A program made the translations under genes and the position numbers. This document shows, piece after piece, positions 25,017 through 34,215 of a stretch of DNA of 64,000 nt (position 1 is its first letter; the number at the start of each line of letters is the position of its first letter). The notes under the pieces are model-generated. The model was given only the letters and a program-made list of their open reading frames with translations, searched no databases and was not told where the DNA came from. The stretch spans positions 5,162,501 to 5,226,500 of the forward strand of contig NZ_FNTD01000004.1 in assembly GCF_900104815.1 (NCBI RefSeq). Direction: 5' to 3'. The stretch comes from Streptomyces misionensis. Lineage in GTDB: Bacteria; Actinomycetota; Actinomycetes; Streptomycetales; Streptomycetaceae.

Positions 25017-26606
25017 TCAGGTGCAGACCCCGCCGCTCCTGGGGACCGTCCCGTCCAGCAGGTACGCGTTCACCGTGTTCTGGACGCACTTGTTCTTGCT
25101 GTCGTACGCCCCGTGCCCCTGACCCTTGTACGTCAGCTCCACCGCGACGCCTTTGCCGAGCGCCTGCGTCATCCTGCGCGCGCCGGCGTAGGGGGTGGCT
25201 GGGTCGCCGGTGTTGCCGACGACGAGGATGGGGGCCGAGCCGGGGGCGCTGACGTCAGGGTGGTACGCGGCGCCGGGCACGGCCCAGTCGGTGCAGCTGA
25301 CCATGCCCCAGGCGAGGAAGTCGCCGAACAGCGGGGAAGCGGCACGGAACCGGGGCAGCGCCCGCTGGACGTCGGCGACGGTGTACCGGGGTTTCTGGTC
25401 GGCGCAGTTGATCGCCACGTTCGCCGCGGTGATGTTGCTGTAACCGCCGTTCTGGTTGCGGCCGTTCATCGCGTCGGACAGCACCATCAGGACCCTGCCG
25501 TCACCGTCGTACGCCTGCTCCAGACCCTCGGTGAGGTACTCCCAGAAGTCCTTGGAGTACAGGGACTGCGCGATGCCGTTGGTGGCGGCCGTCTCGGTGA
25601 GCCGGCGCGGGGAGATCCCCGGGATCGGCTTCTTGTCGAGGTCGTGCAGGAGTTGCGCGATGCGGTCCTTGACGTCCTGCGGGGTGTCCCCGATCGGGCA
25701 GCCCTCGGGCTTGGCGACGCAGTCCTCGGCGAAGTTGTCCAGCGCCAGCTGGAAGCCCTTGGCCTGGCCGAGCGCGCTCTGTTCGGGGTTCTGGGTGGGG
25801 TCGACCACGCCGTCGAACACCGCCCGGCCCACGTGCTGGGGGAACAAGTGGGCGTAGACACCGCCCAGTTCGGTGCCGTAGGAGATGCCGAAGTAGTGCA
25901 GCTTGGCATCGCCGAGGAGCCGCCGCATCAGGTCCATGTCGCGGGCCGCGTCGGTGGTGCGCACGTTCGGCAGCAGCTTCCCGGAGTTCGCCTCGCAGGC
26001 GGCGTTGAACTTCCGGGTGCGCGCGAGCAGCTGGGCGCGTTCGGTGCTGTCGTCGGGCGTCGCGTCCTGCTGGAAGAAGGTGTCGAGCTGGGCATCGCCG
26101 AGACACTTCACCGGCGCGCTGCGGCCGACCCCGCGCGGATCGAAGCTGACCAGGTCGTAACGGGTGCGCAGGGTCGCGTAGTCCTGCGCGAACGCGGGCA
26201 GCGCGGTGACGCCGCTGCCGCCGGGGCCGCCGAAGTTGAACACCAGCGAGCCGATCCGCCGGTTCGCCGGCCCGCTGGCCTTGGCCCGGATCAGGGCGAT
26301 GCCGATGGTCGGGCCCTGCGGCCTGCTCCAGTCCAGCGGCGCCTTCATGGTGGCGCACTCCCAGGTGGCGCCGTTCGGCAGCGGGGAGGGCGCGCTCCCG
26401 CCGCCCTCAGCCTCGGACGGGGCCGGGCAGGCCCGCCAGTCCAGCGTCTGGGCCGTGAACCGGGCACTCGTGCCGGTGGCGCGGAGGTCGCCGTCACCGC
26501 ATCCGGTCAGCAGCGCGGCCAGCAGCACGGCGGCCGAGGTCAGGGCGGTGGTGGTGGTACGCGGCCGGCGGGGAACAACGGCACGCAGCCGGGAGTCAGA
26601 GGCCAT
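25017..26606 (-). CDS. Secreted tripeptidyl aminopeptidase-like lipoprotein (S33, SlpD/SlpE type)
   Basis: A 529-residue alpha/beta hydrolase. An N-terminal signal peptide ends in the lipobox LLTGC (cysteine near residue 36). GGPGGSG forms the oxyanion loop, DPRGVGRSAP follows, and the nucleophile elbow is GISYGTELGG. The acid is in VVGNTGDPATPYAGA, the histidine in KGQGHGAYD. A C-terminal cysteine pair is usual for this Streptomyces group. The enzyme probably removes tripeptides from secreted proteins or peptides at the membrane. It is monocistronic and ends at the shared hairpin. Confidence 0.9.
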   Translation of the reverse strand: MASDSRLRAVVPRRPRTTTTALTSAAVLLAALLTGCGDGDLRATGTSARFTAQTLDWRACPAPSEAEGGGSAPSPLPNGATWECATMKAPLDWSRPQGPTIGIALIRAKASGPANRRIGSLVFNFGGPGGSGVTALPAFAQDYATLRTRYDLVSFDPRGVGRSAPVKCLGDAQLDTFFQQDATPDDSTERAQLLARTRKFNAACEANSGKLLPNVRTTDAARDMDLMRRLLGDAKLHYFGISYGTELGGVYAHLFPQHVGRAVFDGVVDPTQNPEQSALGQAKGFQLALDNFAEDCVAKPEGCPIGDTPQDVKDRIAQLLHDLDKKPIPGISPRRLTETAATNGIAQSLYSKDFWEYLTEGLEQAYDGDGRVLMVLSDAMNGRNQNGGYSNITAANVAINCADQKPRYTVADVQRALPRFRAASPLFGDFLAWGMVSCTDWAVPGAAYHPDVSAPGSAPILVVGNTGDPATPYAGARRMTQALGKGVAVELTYKGQGHGAYDSKNKCVQNTVNAYLLDGTVPRSGGVCT

Positions 26607-26700
26607 GTGCCCATCCTGCGGGCCCGGGCGCCGCGCCGCGCGGGGCGCGGTCCGTACGAGGTACGGGGCCCGGGAGGGACCACCCCGGGGGACCGTCTCC

Positions 26701-26776
26701 GTGCCCCGAACGGGCCCGAACGGGCCCCGACCGCGCCCCGAACGGGCCCCAGCCGCGCCCCGAACGGGCCCCGACC
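26701..26776. repeat. 22-bp GC-rich tandem repeat
   Basis: Two full units of GCGCCCCGAACGGGCCCCGACC-type sequence at 26733-26754 and 26755-26776 plus one partly duplicated unit at 26701-26732. Each contains the short palindrome GGCCCGAACGGGCC or a close variant. It fills the gap between the peptidase start and the stop of the next minus-strand gene. Confidence 0.75.
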
Positions 26777-26798
26777 GTGCTCCGCGGACCCGGGACCC

Positions 26799-29711
26799 CT
26801 ACAGGGCGCCCTTGCGGGTCAGCTGGTTGAAGGCCAGCCAGCCCGGCAGCACCGGCAGCCACAGGGTCAGCAGCCGGAACAGCAGCACGGCGGGGGCCGC
26901 GACCTCCTTGGGCAGGCCGAAGGCGATCAGACCGAGGGTGAGGCTGGCCTCGACCGCGCCCACGCCGCCGGGGGTGGGCGCCGCGGAGCCGAGCGCGTTG
27001 CCCGCGAGGAAGACGACCGCGACGCTGGCGATGCTCAGTGAGGCCGAGCCGTCGCCGAAGGCCCGCACGGACGCGTCGAGGCACATCACGAAGCAGGCGG
27101 TCAGCAGCAGCATGCCGCCGATGCCGGTGATCAGCTTCTGCGGCCGCTGGAGCACATCGAGCATGCGCGGCACCACACCGGCGAACAACGACCGCACCCG
27201 GGTGACCACGAACTTCCGCAGGAACGGCACCGAGGTCACCACCAGCACCAGCACCGCGACGGTCAGCAGACCCGCGATCACGGTGCGGGACGGCGACAGC
27301 GACGGCGTCTTCTCGGTGCCGGTCAGATACCCGAAGGACAGCAGCATCAGGATGTGGCAGCCGAGCCCGAACAGCTGCGAGGCGCCGACGCTCGCCACCG
27401 CGAGCCCCGGGCGCACGCCCGCGCGCTGGAGGAAGCGCGTGTTCAGCGCCACACCACCGACCGCCGCCGGTGCCACGATCTTCACGAACGACCCGGCGAC
27501 CTGGGCCGCCACCGTCCGCGGGAACGGCACCCGCTCCGGCACGAAGCCCAGCAGCGACATCGCCGCCGCCACATAGCTCAGCGCCGAGAACAGCACGGCC
27601 GCGACCACCCAGCCCCACTGCGCCTGCGCGAACAGCGTGCCGAACTGGATGTGGGTGAGCTGCGTCAGCAGGAAGTACGCGCCGATCGCACCGGCGATGA
27701 AGCTGATCAGCGTGCGCGGCCGCACCCGCTCCAGCCGGGCCGGCTGCACCGGGGCCTGGGGCCTGATCCGCAGCACCTGGTGCCGGATCTGGGTGAGCAG
27801 GTCCTCCTCGCGGGCCTCCTCTATGGCCTCGTCGATCGCCCGCCGCTCGGCCCGCTGCTCCGCCCGCACCGCCTTCTTGTCCGGCCTGTCGGCCTCTTCG
27901 AGGGTGGTGCCGTTCGCGTCGGCGGCCTCCTGGAGCCGGGCCAGCTTGGCCTGCCGGGACGCCTCCAGGACCGCCTCCCGCTCCCGCTCGGCGCGCTCGC
28001 GGCCCAGCCGGCGCAGCGTGGCGCGGGTGGAGCGGGTGAGCGCGATCGGTTGGAGCATCGGCAGGCAGTCGGCCACCGCGTCCGGACCGAGTACCTCGAC
28101 CGCCGAGGCCACCGCCCGTTCGGCGCCGACCCGCAGGCCGAGCGTGGTCAGCAGCTGGGCCACGTCCATGCGCAGCAGCAGCTCGCCGGCCGCGATCTCG
28201 CCGCCGCGCAGCTCGGTGAGGATCACATCACCGGAACGATCCACCAGGATCGCGTCGCCGGCCAGCCTGCGGTGCGCGATGCGCCGCGACTGCAGCGCGC
28301 GCACCTGCCGCCAGGCGCTGCGCAGCAACTCGTCGGTGATCTCCTCGTCGGCCAGCGAGTCCAGGGTGCGTCCGCCGGTGTGCTCGTAGACCAGCATCAC
28401 CGCGTCCGGGCCCAGCTCCGAGGTGGCGATCAGCTTCGGCGCGTTGGCGCCCGCCGCGATCGCCGCGTACGCCAGCAGCGCCTCCTGCTCCAGTGCCTGG
28501 CGCAGCGACTGGAGGCTGGAGCGGGTGGCGAAGCCGCGCAGGGTCAGATTGCGCCACGCCCGGTAGAAGAAGCCCTGGGCCTGCTGCTCGCGGTCCACGA
28601 CCGTGACGTCCAGCGGCGGGCCGTCCTCCAGGGTGACGAAGTAGCGCCGGCCGCGGTCGCCGTTCTCGCTCTCCACGGCCTCCTCGCGGACCGCGCCGAC
28701 CGGATGGAAACCGACGTGCCGCAGGCCCGCCAGCAGGGTCTGGCCGGTGGGGCGGATGTTGGGGGAGCCGACCGCGTACAGGGTGCCGTAGGCGACGGAC
28801 CAGCCGATGAGCACCGTCAGGACGATGGAGAAGGCGGTCGTGTAGCCGGTGACCAGCATGGAGAACGCGTCGAGCAGCAGCACGATCCACAACACCGCGC
28901 GCCAGCGGGGTCTGCGGGACATGCCGACGGCCGTCATATAGGCGATGACGGGTGCCAGATAGCCGTGCACCGGGTCGGTCAGCGCGTGGATGTCGCCCGG
29001 CGAGGGCTGGGTCAGGGCGTCCTGGATCGAGCCCGGGGCGGCCCGCGCGACCCACAGGTCGGTGGCGAGCGTCACCCCGTGCGCGAGGACGGCGGCGAGG
29101 ACGCCGTCGGCGATGCGCAGCCCGTCCCGTTTGATCAGCCGTTCGATCGCGAAGGCGACCGGGACCAGCAGGATCGCGATGCTGGAGGCCAGCCCCGCGA
29201 AGCGGATCAGCAGGTCGGGGGCCTGTCCGGTGCCCTTGTTGATGTCCTGTTCGAGGCCGGAGGTGGTGCCGTGCGCGAACGCGGCGACGGCGAGCACCAC
29301 CACGATGGCGAGCAGGCCCACCAGGAGCCGCATCAGGTCCGAGGGCCGGTGCACCCGGGCGGGGAGCAGCGGTTCGTCGCCCTCCACGGGGTCCGGGTGA
29401 TCCGGGTGCGGCTCCGGGTCCGGCCGCGGGTCCTGGTCCGGCTTCGGGTCTTCGGCCGCGCGCGGGTCCCGGGCCTGCGGCTCCTGGTCCGCGCGCGGGG
29501 CGTCGTCGCCTCCCGGCCCGCGGTCTGCCGACGGGTTCTGCGGGATGTGCGCCCCCTCGGTGCGTTCCGCCTCGGTGCGTTCCGGGGCCGCCTGCCGCGG
29601 TTCCCGGCGCGCGTCCTGGTCGTCCTTGCCCGTCGTACGGCCGGTCTGCGGGCGTGCGCCGGCGTCAGGGGTGCCCGACCCGCCCTCGGGGTGCACGCCC
29701 TGCTGTTTCAT
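26799..29711 (-). CDS. Large membrane protein: kinase-like domain fused to a UPF0104/LPG-synthase-type transmembrane domain
   Basis: A 970-residue protein. Residues 1-115 are disordered and rich in Asp/Pro repeats. About six membrane helices follow (from LLVGLLAIVVVLAVAAFAHG near residue 130), then a soluble domain of about 300 residues that looks like a degenerate protein kinase: LVYEHTGGRTLDSL, IAHRRLAGDAILVD in place of the catalytic loop and LTELRGGE in place of DFG. A charged coiled-coil-like stretch leads to a C-terminal UPF0104-type domain (TLISFIAGAIGAYFLLTQLT) with eight or so helices. The latter family includes lysylphosphatidylglycerol synthase membrane domains. ATG 29711 is preferred over GTG 29735. 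Role unknown; lipid or polymer translocation is inferred. Confidence 0.8.
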   Translation of the reverse strand: MKQQGVHPEGGSGTPDAGARPQTGRTTGKDDQDARREPRQAAPERTEAERTEGAHIPQNPSADRGPGGDDAPRADQEPQARDPRAAEDPKPDQDPRPDPEPHPDHPDPVEGDEPLLPARVHRPSDLMRLLVGLLAIVVVLAVAAFAHGTTSGLEQDINKGTGQAPDLLIRFAGLASSIAILLVPVAFAIERLIKRDGLRIADGVLAAVLAHGVTLATDLWVARAAPGSIQDALTQPSPGDIHALTDPVHGYLAPVIAYMTAVGMSRRPRWRAVLWIVLLLDAFSMLVTGYTTAFSIVLTVLIGWSVAYGTLYAVGSPNIRPTGQTLLAGLRHVGFHPVGAVREEAVESENGDRGRRYFVTLEDGPPLDVTVVDREQQAQGFFYRAWRNLTLRGFATRSSLQSLRQALEQEALLAYAAIAAGANAPKLIATSELGPDAVMLVYEHTGGRTLDSLADEEITDELLRSAWRQVRALQSRRIAHRRLAGDAILVDRSGDVILTELRGGEIAAGELLLRMDVAQLLTTLGLRVGAERAVASAVEVLGPDAVADCLPMLQPIALTRSTRATLRRLGRERAEREREAVLEASRQAKLARLQEAADANGTTLEEADRPDKKAVRAEQRAERRAIDEAIEEAREEDLLTQIRHQVLRIRPQAPVQPARLERVRPRTLISFIAGAIGAYFLLTQLTHIQFGTLFAQAQWGWVVAAVLFSALSYVAAAMSLLGFVPERVPFPRTVAAQVAGSFVKIVAPAAVGGVALNTRFLQRAGVRPGLAVASVGASQLFGLGCHILMLLSFGYLTGTEKTPSLSPSRTVIAGLLTVAVLVLVVTSVPFLRKFVVTRVRSLFAGVVPRMLDVLQRPQKLITGIGGMLLLTACFVMCLDASVRAFGDGSASLSIASVAVVFLAGNALGSAAPTPGGVGAVEASLTLGLIAFGLPKEVAAPAVLLFRLLTLWLPVLPGWLAFNQLTRKGAL

Positions 29712-29897
29712 GATCTCTTCTTGGTCTCGTATCACCGGTCACCGCCCGCACGATGGTGGCATGCCCCACCGACACACGCGGGCGTCAGGGTGCGGATGTG
29801 CGGTCGCACAGTCTGCCGGAAGCGCCGCCCGGGGGCGAGAGGAACGTCCGGTCCGCTCCGCGCCACGATGTCGGCGGGGTGCGGCAGGATGGGGCGA

Positions 29898-30284
29898 ATG
29901 AGCGAGCAGAGCCCCGGTGAGGACATCCTGGACACGCACCCGGCGGAGCTCCCCGAGTACGCCGAGCGGGTCCTCCAGGTCGCCGAGCTGGTCCCGCCGG
30001 GACGGGTCATGACGTACGGCGACGTCGCCGAGTGGCTGGAGGAGGGCGGCCCGCGCCAGGTGGGCCGGGTGATGGCCCTCTACGGCGGCGCCGTGCCGTG
30101 GTGGCGGATCGTCCGCGCCGACGGGGTGCTGCTGCCCGGGCACGAGCTGCGCGCGCTCGCGCACTACCGCGCCGAGGGCACCCCGCTGAAGGAGGCGGGC
30201 AGGAGCGCCGAGGGCCACCTGCCGCGGCTGGACATGCGGCGGGCCCGGTGGGACGGCGGTACGGGCGACGAGGGTCACACCTGA
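29898..30284 (+). CDS. Alkyltransferase-like protein (MGMT family, active-site Cys replaced)
   Basis: A 128-residue protein with the DNA-binding half of O6-alkylguanine transferases: PPGRVMTYGDVAEW, RQVGRVMAL and then PWWRIVRADG where true methyltransferases have PCHR. With tryptophan instead of cysteine it cannot accept alkyl groups. Alkyltransferase-like proteins bind O6-alkylguanine and flag it for nucleotide excision repair. ATG 29898 lacks a clear ribosome site. It lies upstream of the AdnAB genes, keeping DNA repair genes together. Confidence 0.88.
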   Translation: MSEQSPGEDILDTHPAELPEYAERVLQVAELVPPGRVMTYGDVAEWLEEGGPRQVGRVMALYGGAVPWWRIVRADGVLLPGHELRALAHYRAEGTPLKEAGRSAEGHLPRLDMRRARWDGGTGDEGHT

Positions 30285-30494
30285 CAGCTTCCGCCATCGG
30301 GGGGCCATGGGGGCAACCCCTGCCCCGTCCGGGTGACACCGGGGACACCCGCGGCATGCCGTACGTTCGAGAGTCGGCGGCATCACGCCGGCGGCCCGTG
30401 TGTCCCCCAGCCGGAGGGCACCGCCCCGCGCGCGTGAGCGCCCGCCCGCCCGCACCACCAGCAAGCAGTACGACCACCAGGACCGGCCGACCAC

Positions 30495-33400
30495 GTGAGC
30501 TCCTCTTCCACCACCGGACGCCCGCCGCACCCCGAGGTGCGGCGGGGGAGCCGTGGCGCCTACCGACTGGTGCGCACCCCGCCGCCGCGGCCGGCCTCCC
30601 CTGTTCTGGACGCCGCCCAGCGCGCCGTGGTTGACCACCGCGCCGGGCCGCTGCTCGTCCTCGCGGGCCCCGGCACCGGCAAGACCACCACCCTGATCGA
30701 GTCCGTGGCCGCGCGGATCGCCCGGGGCGGCGACCCCGAGCGCATCCTGGTGCTGACGTTCAGCCGCCGGGCCGCCCTCGACCTGCGCGACCGCATGGCC
30801 CAGCGCATCGGCGCGGCCCGCGCGCCCCGGGCGACCACCTTTCACTCGTACGGCTACGCCCTGGTCCGCGCCCACCAGGACGGCGAACTGTTCGCCGAGC
30901 CGCTGCGCCTGCTGTCCGGCCCGGAGCAGGACGTCGCCGTGCGCGAGCTGCTGGCCGGGCAGCCCGAGCTGGAGCGGCTCGGGCTGACCCATGTGCGCTG
31001 GCCGGACGAACTGCGCGCCTGTCTGACCACCCGCGGTTTCGCGGACGAGGTCCGTGCCGTGCTGGCCCGCAGCCGTGAGCTGGGCCTCGGCCCGGACGCC
31101 CTGGACGCGTTCGCCCGCCGCATCGGCCGCCCGGACTGGCGCGCCGCCGCCGCCTTCCTCGCCGAGTACCTGGACGTGCTGGACCTCCAAGGCGTGATCG
31201 ACTACGCGGAGCTGGTGCACCGTGCGGTGCTGCTGGCCGGCCGCCCCGAGACCGGCGCCGCCCTGGCCGCGCGGTACGACGCCGTGTACGTCGACGAGTA
31301 CCAGGACACCGACCCGGCCCAGGTGCGGCTGCTGCGCGCCCTGGCCGGCGGCGGCCGCACCCTGGTCGCGTTCGGCGACCCCGACCAGTCGATCTACACC
31401 TTCCGGGGCGCCGACGTGAACGGCATCCTCGACTTCCCCGAGGCCTTCCCGTGCGCCGACGGGCGCCCGGCCCCCGTCCAGGTGCTGCGCACCAACCGCC
31501 GCTCGGGCGGCGCGCTGCTGGAGGCCACCCGGCTGATCACCCGGCGCATGCCGCTGCCCCGGCTGCCCGCCGACAAGGTGCGCGCCCACCGGGAGCCGAC
31601 CGCGGTACGCGACGGCGGCCGGGTCGAGGTCTACACGTACCCGACCCCGGGCACCGAGCTGGACAACATCGCGGACATCCTGCGCCGCGCCCACCTGGAG
31701 GACGGCGTCCCCTGGCGTGACATGGCCGTCCTGGTCCGCGCCGGCGCCCGCTCCCTGCCCACCCTGCGCCGCGCCCTCACCGCGGCCGGCGTCCCCCTGG
31801 ACATCGACGGCGACGACCTCCCCCTGCGCCACGAACCGGCGGTGGCCCCGCTGCTCACGGCCCTGCGGGCGGTGGCGGTCGCGGAGGCACGGGAGCGGGA
31901 GGGCGGGGCCGCGGGGGAGCGGCCGGAGCCGGAGGCGGAGCAGCGGGCGGAGGCGCGGTCCCAGGAGGGGGCGGAGGCGGAAGCCCGGGCGGAGGCGCAG
32001 GCGCGCCCGGAGGCGGACGGGGGTTCGGAGCCGGACGGGGACACGGCGCCCGACAAGGGCGCGGCGAGCGATGCGGGCACGGCGGCCGACGAGGGCGCGG
32101 TGAGCGATGCGGCCCCGGCGGCCGACGAGGACCCGGCACCGGGCGAGCGCCCTGCCGTGGACGGCTCCCGCGCGCCGGACCGGGGCGCGGCGGCGGACGA
32201 GCACCCCGCCCCCGCCCGGCACCCGGCCGAGCCGCCCCGAAAGACGCCCTGGCTGGACACCGAGACCGCGCTCACCCTGCTCGGCTCCCCCCTCGCCGGC
32301 ATGGACGCGGCCGATCTGCGCCGGCTGGGACGGGCGCTGCGCGAGGAGGAGCGGGCCGGCGGGAACCCGTTGCCGCCGCCCTCGGACGAGCTGCTCACCA
32401 GGGCGCTCGCCGAGCCCGAGCGGCTGGCCGTGCACGACCCGGCGTACGCCCGGGGCGCCCAGCGCCTCGGCGCGCTGCTGCGCACGGCCCGCGAGCGCCT
32501 CGCGAACGGCGGTACGGCCGAGGAGGCGCTGTGGGACCTGTGGTCCGGCACCCCCTGGCCCGGCCGCCTGGCGCGGGCCGCCCTGCGCGGCGGCGCGGCC
32601 GGCCGCAACGCCGACCGGGACCTGGACGCCGTCTGCGCCCTGTTCGCCACCGCCGCCCGCGCCGAGGAGCGCACCGGGGGCCGCGGCGCCCTGAACTTCC
32701 TGGCCGAGATCGAGGCCGAGGACATCGCCGCCGACACCCTCACCCGCCGCGCGGTGCGCCCCGACGCCGTACGCCTGATGACCGCGCACCGCGCCAAGGG
32801 CCTGGAGTGGCCACTCGTCGTCGTCGCGGGCGTGCAGGAGGGCCTGTGGCCCGACCTCAGGCGCCGCGGATCGCTGCTGGAGGCCGACCGGATCGGCCGC
32901 GACGGACTGGCCGAGCCGCTCACCCAGGGCGCGCTGCTCGCGGAGGAACGCCGCCTGTTCTACGCCGCCGCCACCCGCGCCCGCGACCGCCTGGTCGTCA
33001 CCGCGGTGAAGGCGCCCGCCGAGGACGGCGACCAGCCCTCCCGGTTCCTGACCGAGCTGGGCGTCGAGCCCAGGGACGTCGCCGGCCGCCCCCGGCGCCC
33101 GCTGTCCGTGGCCGCGCTCGTCGCCGAGCTGCGCGCCACCACCGTCGACCCGCGCGCCTCCGCCGCCCTGCGCGAGGCCGCCGCCCGCCGCCTGGCCCGG
33201 CTCGCCGCGCTCACCGACGAGGACGGCCGCCCCCTCGTGCCGGCCGCGCACCCCTACCGCTGGTGGGGCATGTTCGAGCCGACCGAGAGCAAGGTGCCGC
33301 TGCGCCACCGCGACCAGCCCGTGGTGCTTTCCGGCAGCGCCCTCGACCAGCTGGCCAACACCTGTGCCCTGCAATGGTTCCTGGGCCGCGAGGTGAAGGC

Positions 33401-34121
33401 CGACGCACCCGCCACCGCGGCCCAGGGCTTCGGCAACGTCGTGCACGTCCTCGCCGACGAGGTCGCCTCCGGCCGCACCCCCGCCGACCTCGACGTCCTC
33501 ATGGAACGCCTGGACTCGGTGTGGAACGCGCTCGCCTTCGACGCGCCCTGGAAGTCCCGCCAGGAGAAGGACAACGCCCGCGCCGCGCTCGAACGCTTCC
33601 TGAACTGGCACGTCCTGGACCGGGCGGGGCGCACCCCCGTCGCCAGCGAGCAGGACTTCGACGTCACCCTGGAGGCGGGCGACTACCAGGTCCGCGTCCG
33701 CGGCCAGATGGACCGCGTCGAGACGGACGCCGAGGGCCGCGCCTACGTGGTCGACTTCAAGACCGGCAAACAGGCCCCCACCGCGCGCGAGGTGGCCCGC
33801 CACCCCCAGCTCGCCGTCTACCAGCTCGCCGTCCGCGAGGGCGCCGCCGACACCGCCTTCGACGGCGCCCGCCCCGAGCCCGGCGGCGCCGAACTGGTCC
33901 ACCTGCGCCAGGGCGCCGCCCAGCGCGACGGCGGCGAGGCGCTGCCCAAGGTGCAGAGCCAGGAACCGCTCGCGGGGGAGTGGGTCGGCGAGCTGCTGGC
34001 CACCGCCGCCGGGAAGGTCCTGGACGAGCGGTTCTCGCCCAGCGCCGGCCAGCACTGCGCCCACTGCGCCTTCCGCGCCTCGTGCAGCGCCCGGCCCGAG
34101 GGACGGCACGTGGTGGAGTGA
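30495..34121 (+). CDS. adnA: AdnA-like UvrD-family helicase-nuclease subunit
   Basis: A 1208-residue protein. An N-terminal SF1A helicase motor has Walker A AGPGTGKTT, motif Ia TFSRRAALDL, DEYQDTDPAQ, GDPDQSIYTFRG and late motif LFYAAATRARDRL. The C-terminal RecB-like nuclease has VDFKTGK, and an iron-sulphur cysteine set: one Cys in LANTCALQWF and three in HCAHCAFRASC near the end. AdnAB is the actinobacterial RecBCD/AddAB counterpart that resects double-strand breaks. A strongly acidic, Ala/Glu/Asp-rich insert of about 120 residues (31880-32250) interrupts the motor. GTG 30495 is the likely start, with AGGA about 12 nt upstream. The second subunit gene follows after 94 bp. Assigning A versus B rests on order and the Fe-S site. 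Confidence 0.87.
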   Translation: MSSSSTTGRPPHPEVRRGSRGAYRLVRTPPPRPASPVLDAAQRAVVDHRAGPLLVLAGPGTGKTTTLIESVAARIARGGDPERILVLTFSRRAALDLRDRMAQRIGAARAPRATTFHSYGYALVRAHQDGELFAEPLRLLSGPEQDVAVRELLAGQPELERLGLTHVRWPDELRACLTTRGFADEVRAVLARSRELGLGPDALDAFARRIGRPDWRAAAAFLAEYLDVLDLQGVIDYAELVHRAVLLAGRPETGAALAARYDAVYVDEYQDTDPAQVRLLRALAGGGRTLVAFGDPDQSIYTFRGADVNGILDFPEAFPCADGRPAPVQVLRTNRRSGGALLEATRLITRRMPLPRLPADKVRAHREPTAVRDGGRVEVYTYPTPGTELDNIADILRRAHLEDGVPWRDMAVLVRAGARSLPTLRRALTAAGVPLDIDGDDLPLRHEPAVAPLLTALRAVAVAEAREREGGAAGERPEPEAEQRAEARSQEGAEAEARAEAQARPEADGGSEPDGDTAPDKGAASDAGTAADEGAVSDAAPAADEDPAPGERPAVDGSRAPDRGAAADEHPAPARHPAEPPRKTPWLDTETALTLLGSPLAGMDAADLRRLGRALREEERAGGNPLPPPSDELLTRALAEPERLAVHDPAYARGAQRLGALLRTARERLANGGTAEEALWDLWSGTPWPGRLARAALRGGAAGRNADRDLDAVCALFATAARAEERTGGRGALNFLAEIEAEDIAADTLTRRAVRPDAVRLMTAHRAKGLEWPLVVVAGVQEGLWPDLRRRGSLLEADRIGRDGLAEPLTQGALLAEERRLFYAAATRARDRLVVTAVKAPAEDGDQPSRFLTELGVEPRDVAGRPRRPLSVAALVAELRATTVDPRASAALREAAARRLARLAALTDEDGRPLVPAAHPYRWWGMFEPTESKVPLRHRDQPVVLSGSALDQLANTCALQWFLGREVKADAPATAAQGFGNVVHVLADEVASGRTPADLDVLMERLDSVWNALAFDAPWKSRQEKDNARAALERFLNWHVLDRAGRTPVASEQDFDVTLEAGDYQVRVRGQMDRVETDAEGRAYVVDFKTGKQAPTAREVARHPQLAVYQLAVREGAADTAFDGARPEPGGAELVHLRQGAAQRDGGEALPKVQSQEPLAGEWVGELLATAAGKVLDERFSPSAGQHCAHCAFRASCSARPEGRHVVE

Positions 34122-34215
34122 CGTACCGCACCCCACCCCGCTGACCTGGGCCTACCCTGCCCTGGAGGAGCGGCGCGCACGGGGCTGTCAGTGCCCCCCG
34201 CTAGCCTTTTGCGAC

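Noticed and set aside
29739..34136. A 1465-codon open frame on the minus strand opposite adnA and the ATL gene
   Set aside because: Artefact of high GC: it lies antisense to two genes with clear motifs, its composition is Gly/Ala/Val/Arg-rich and no domain is visible.
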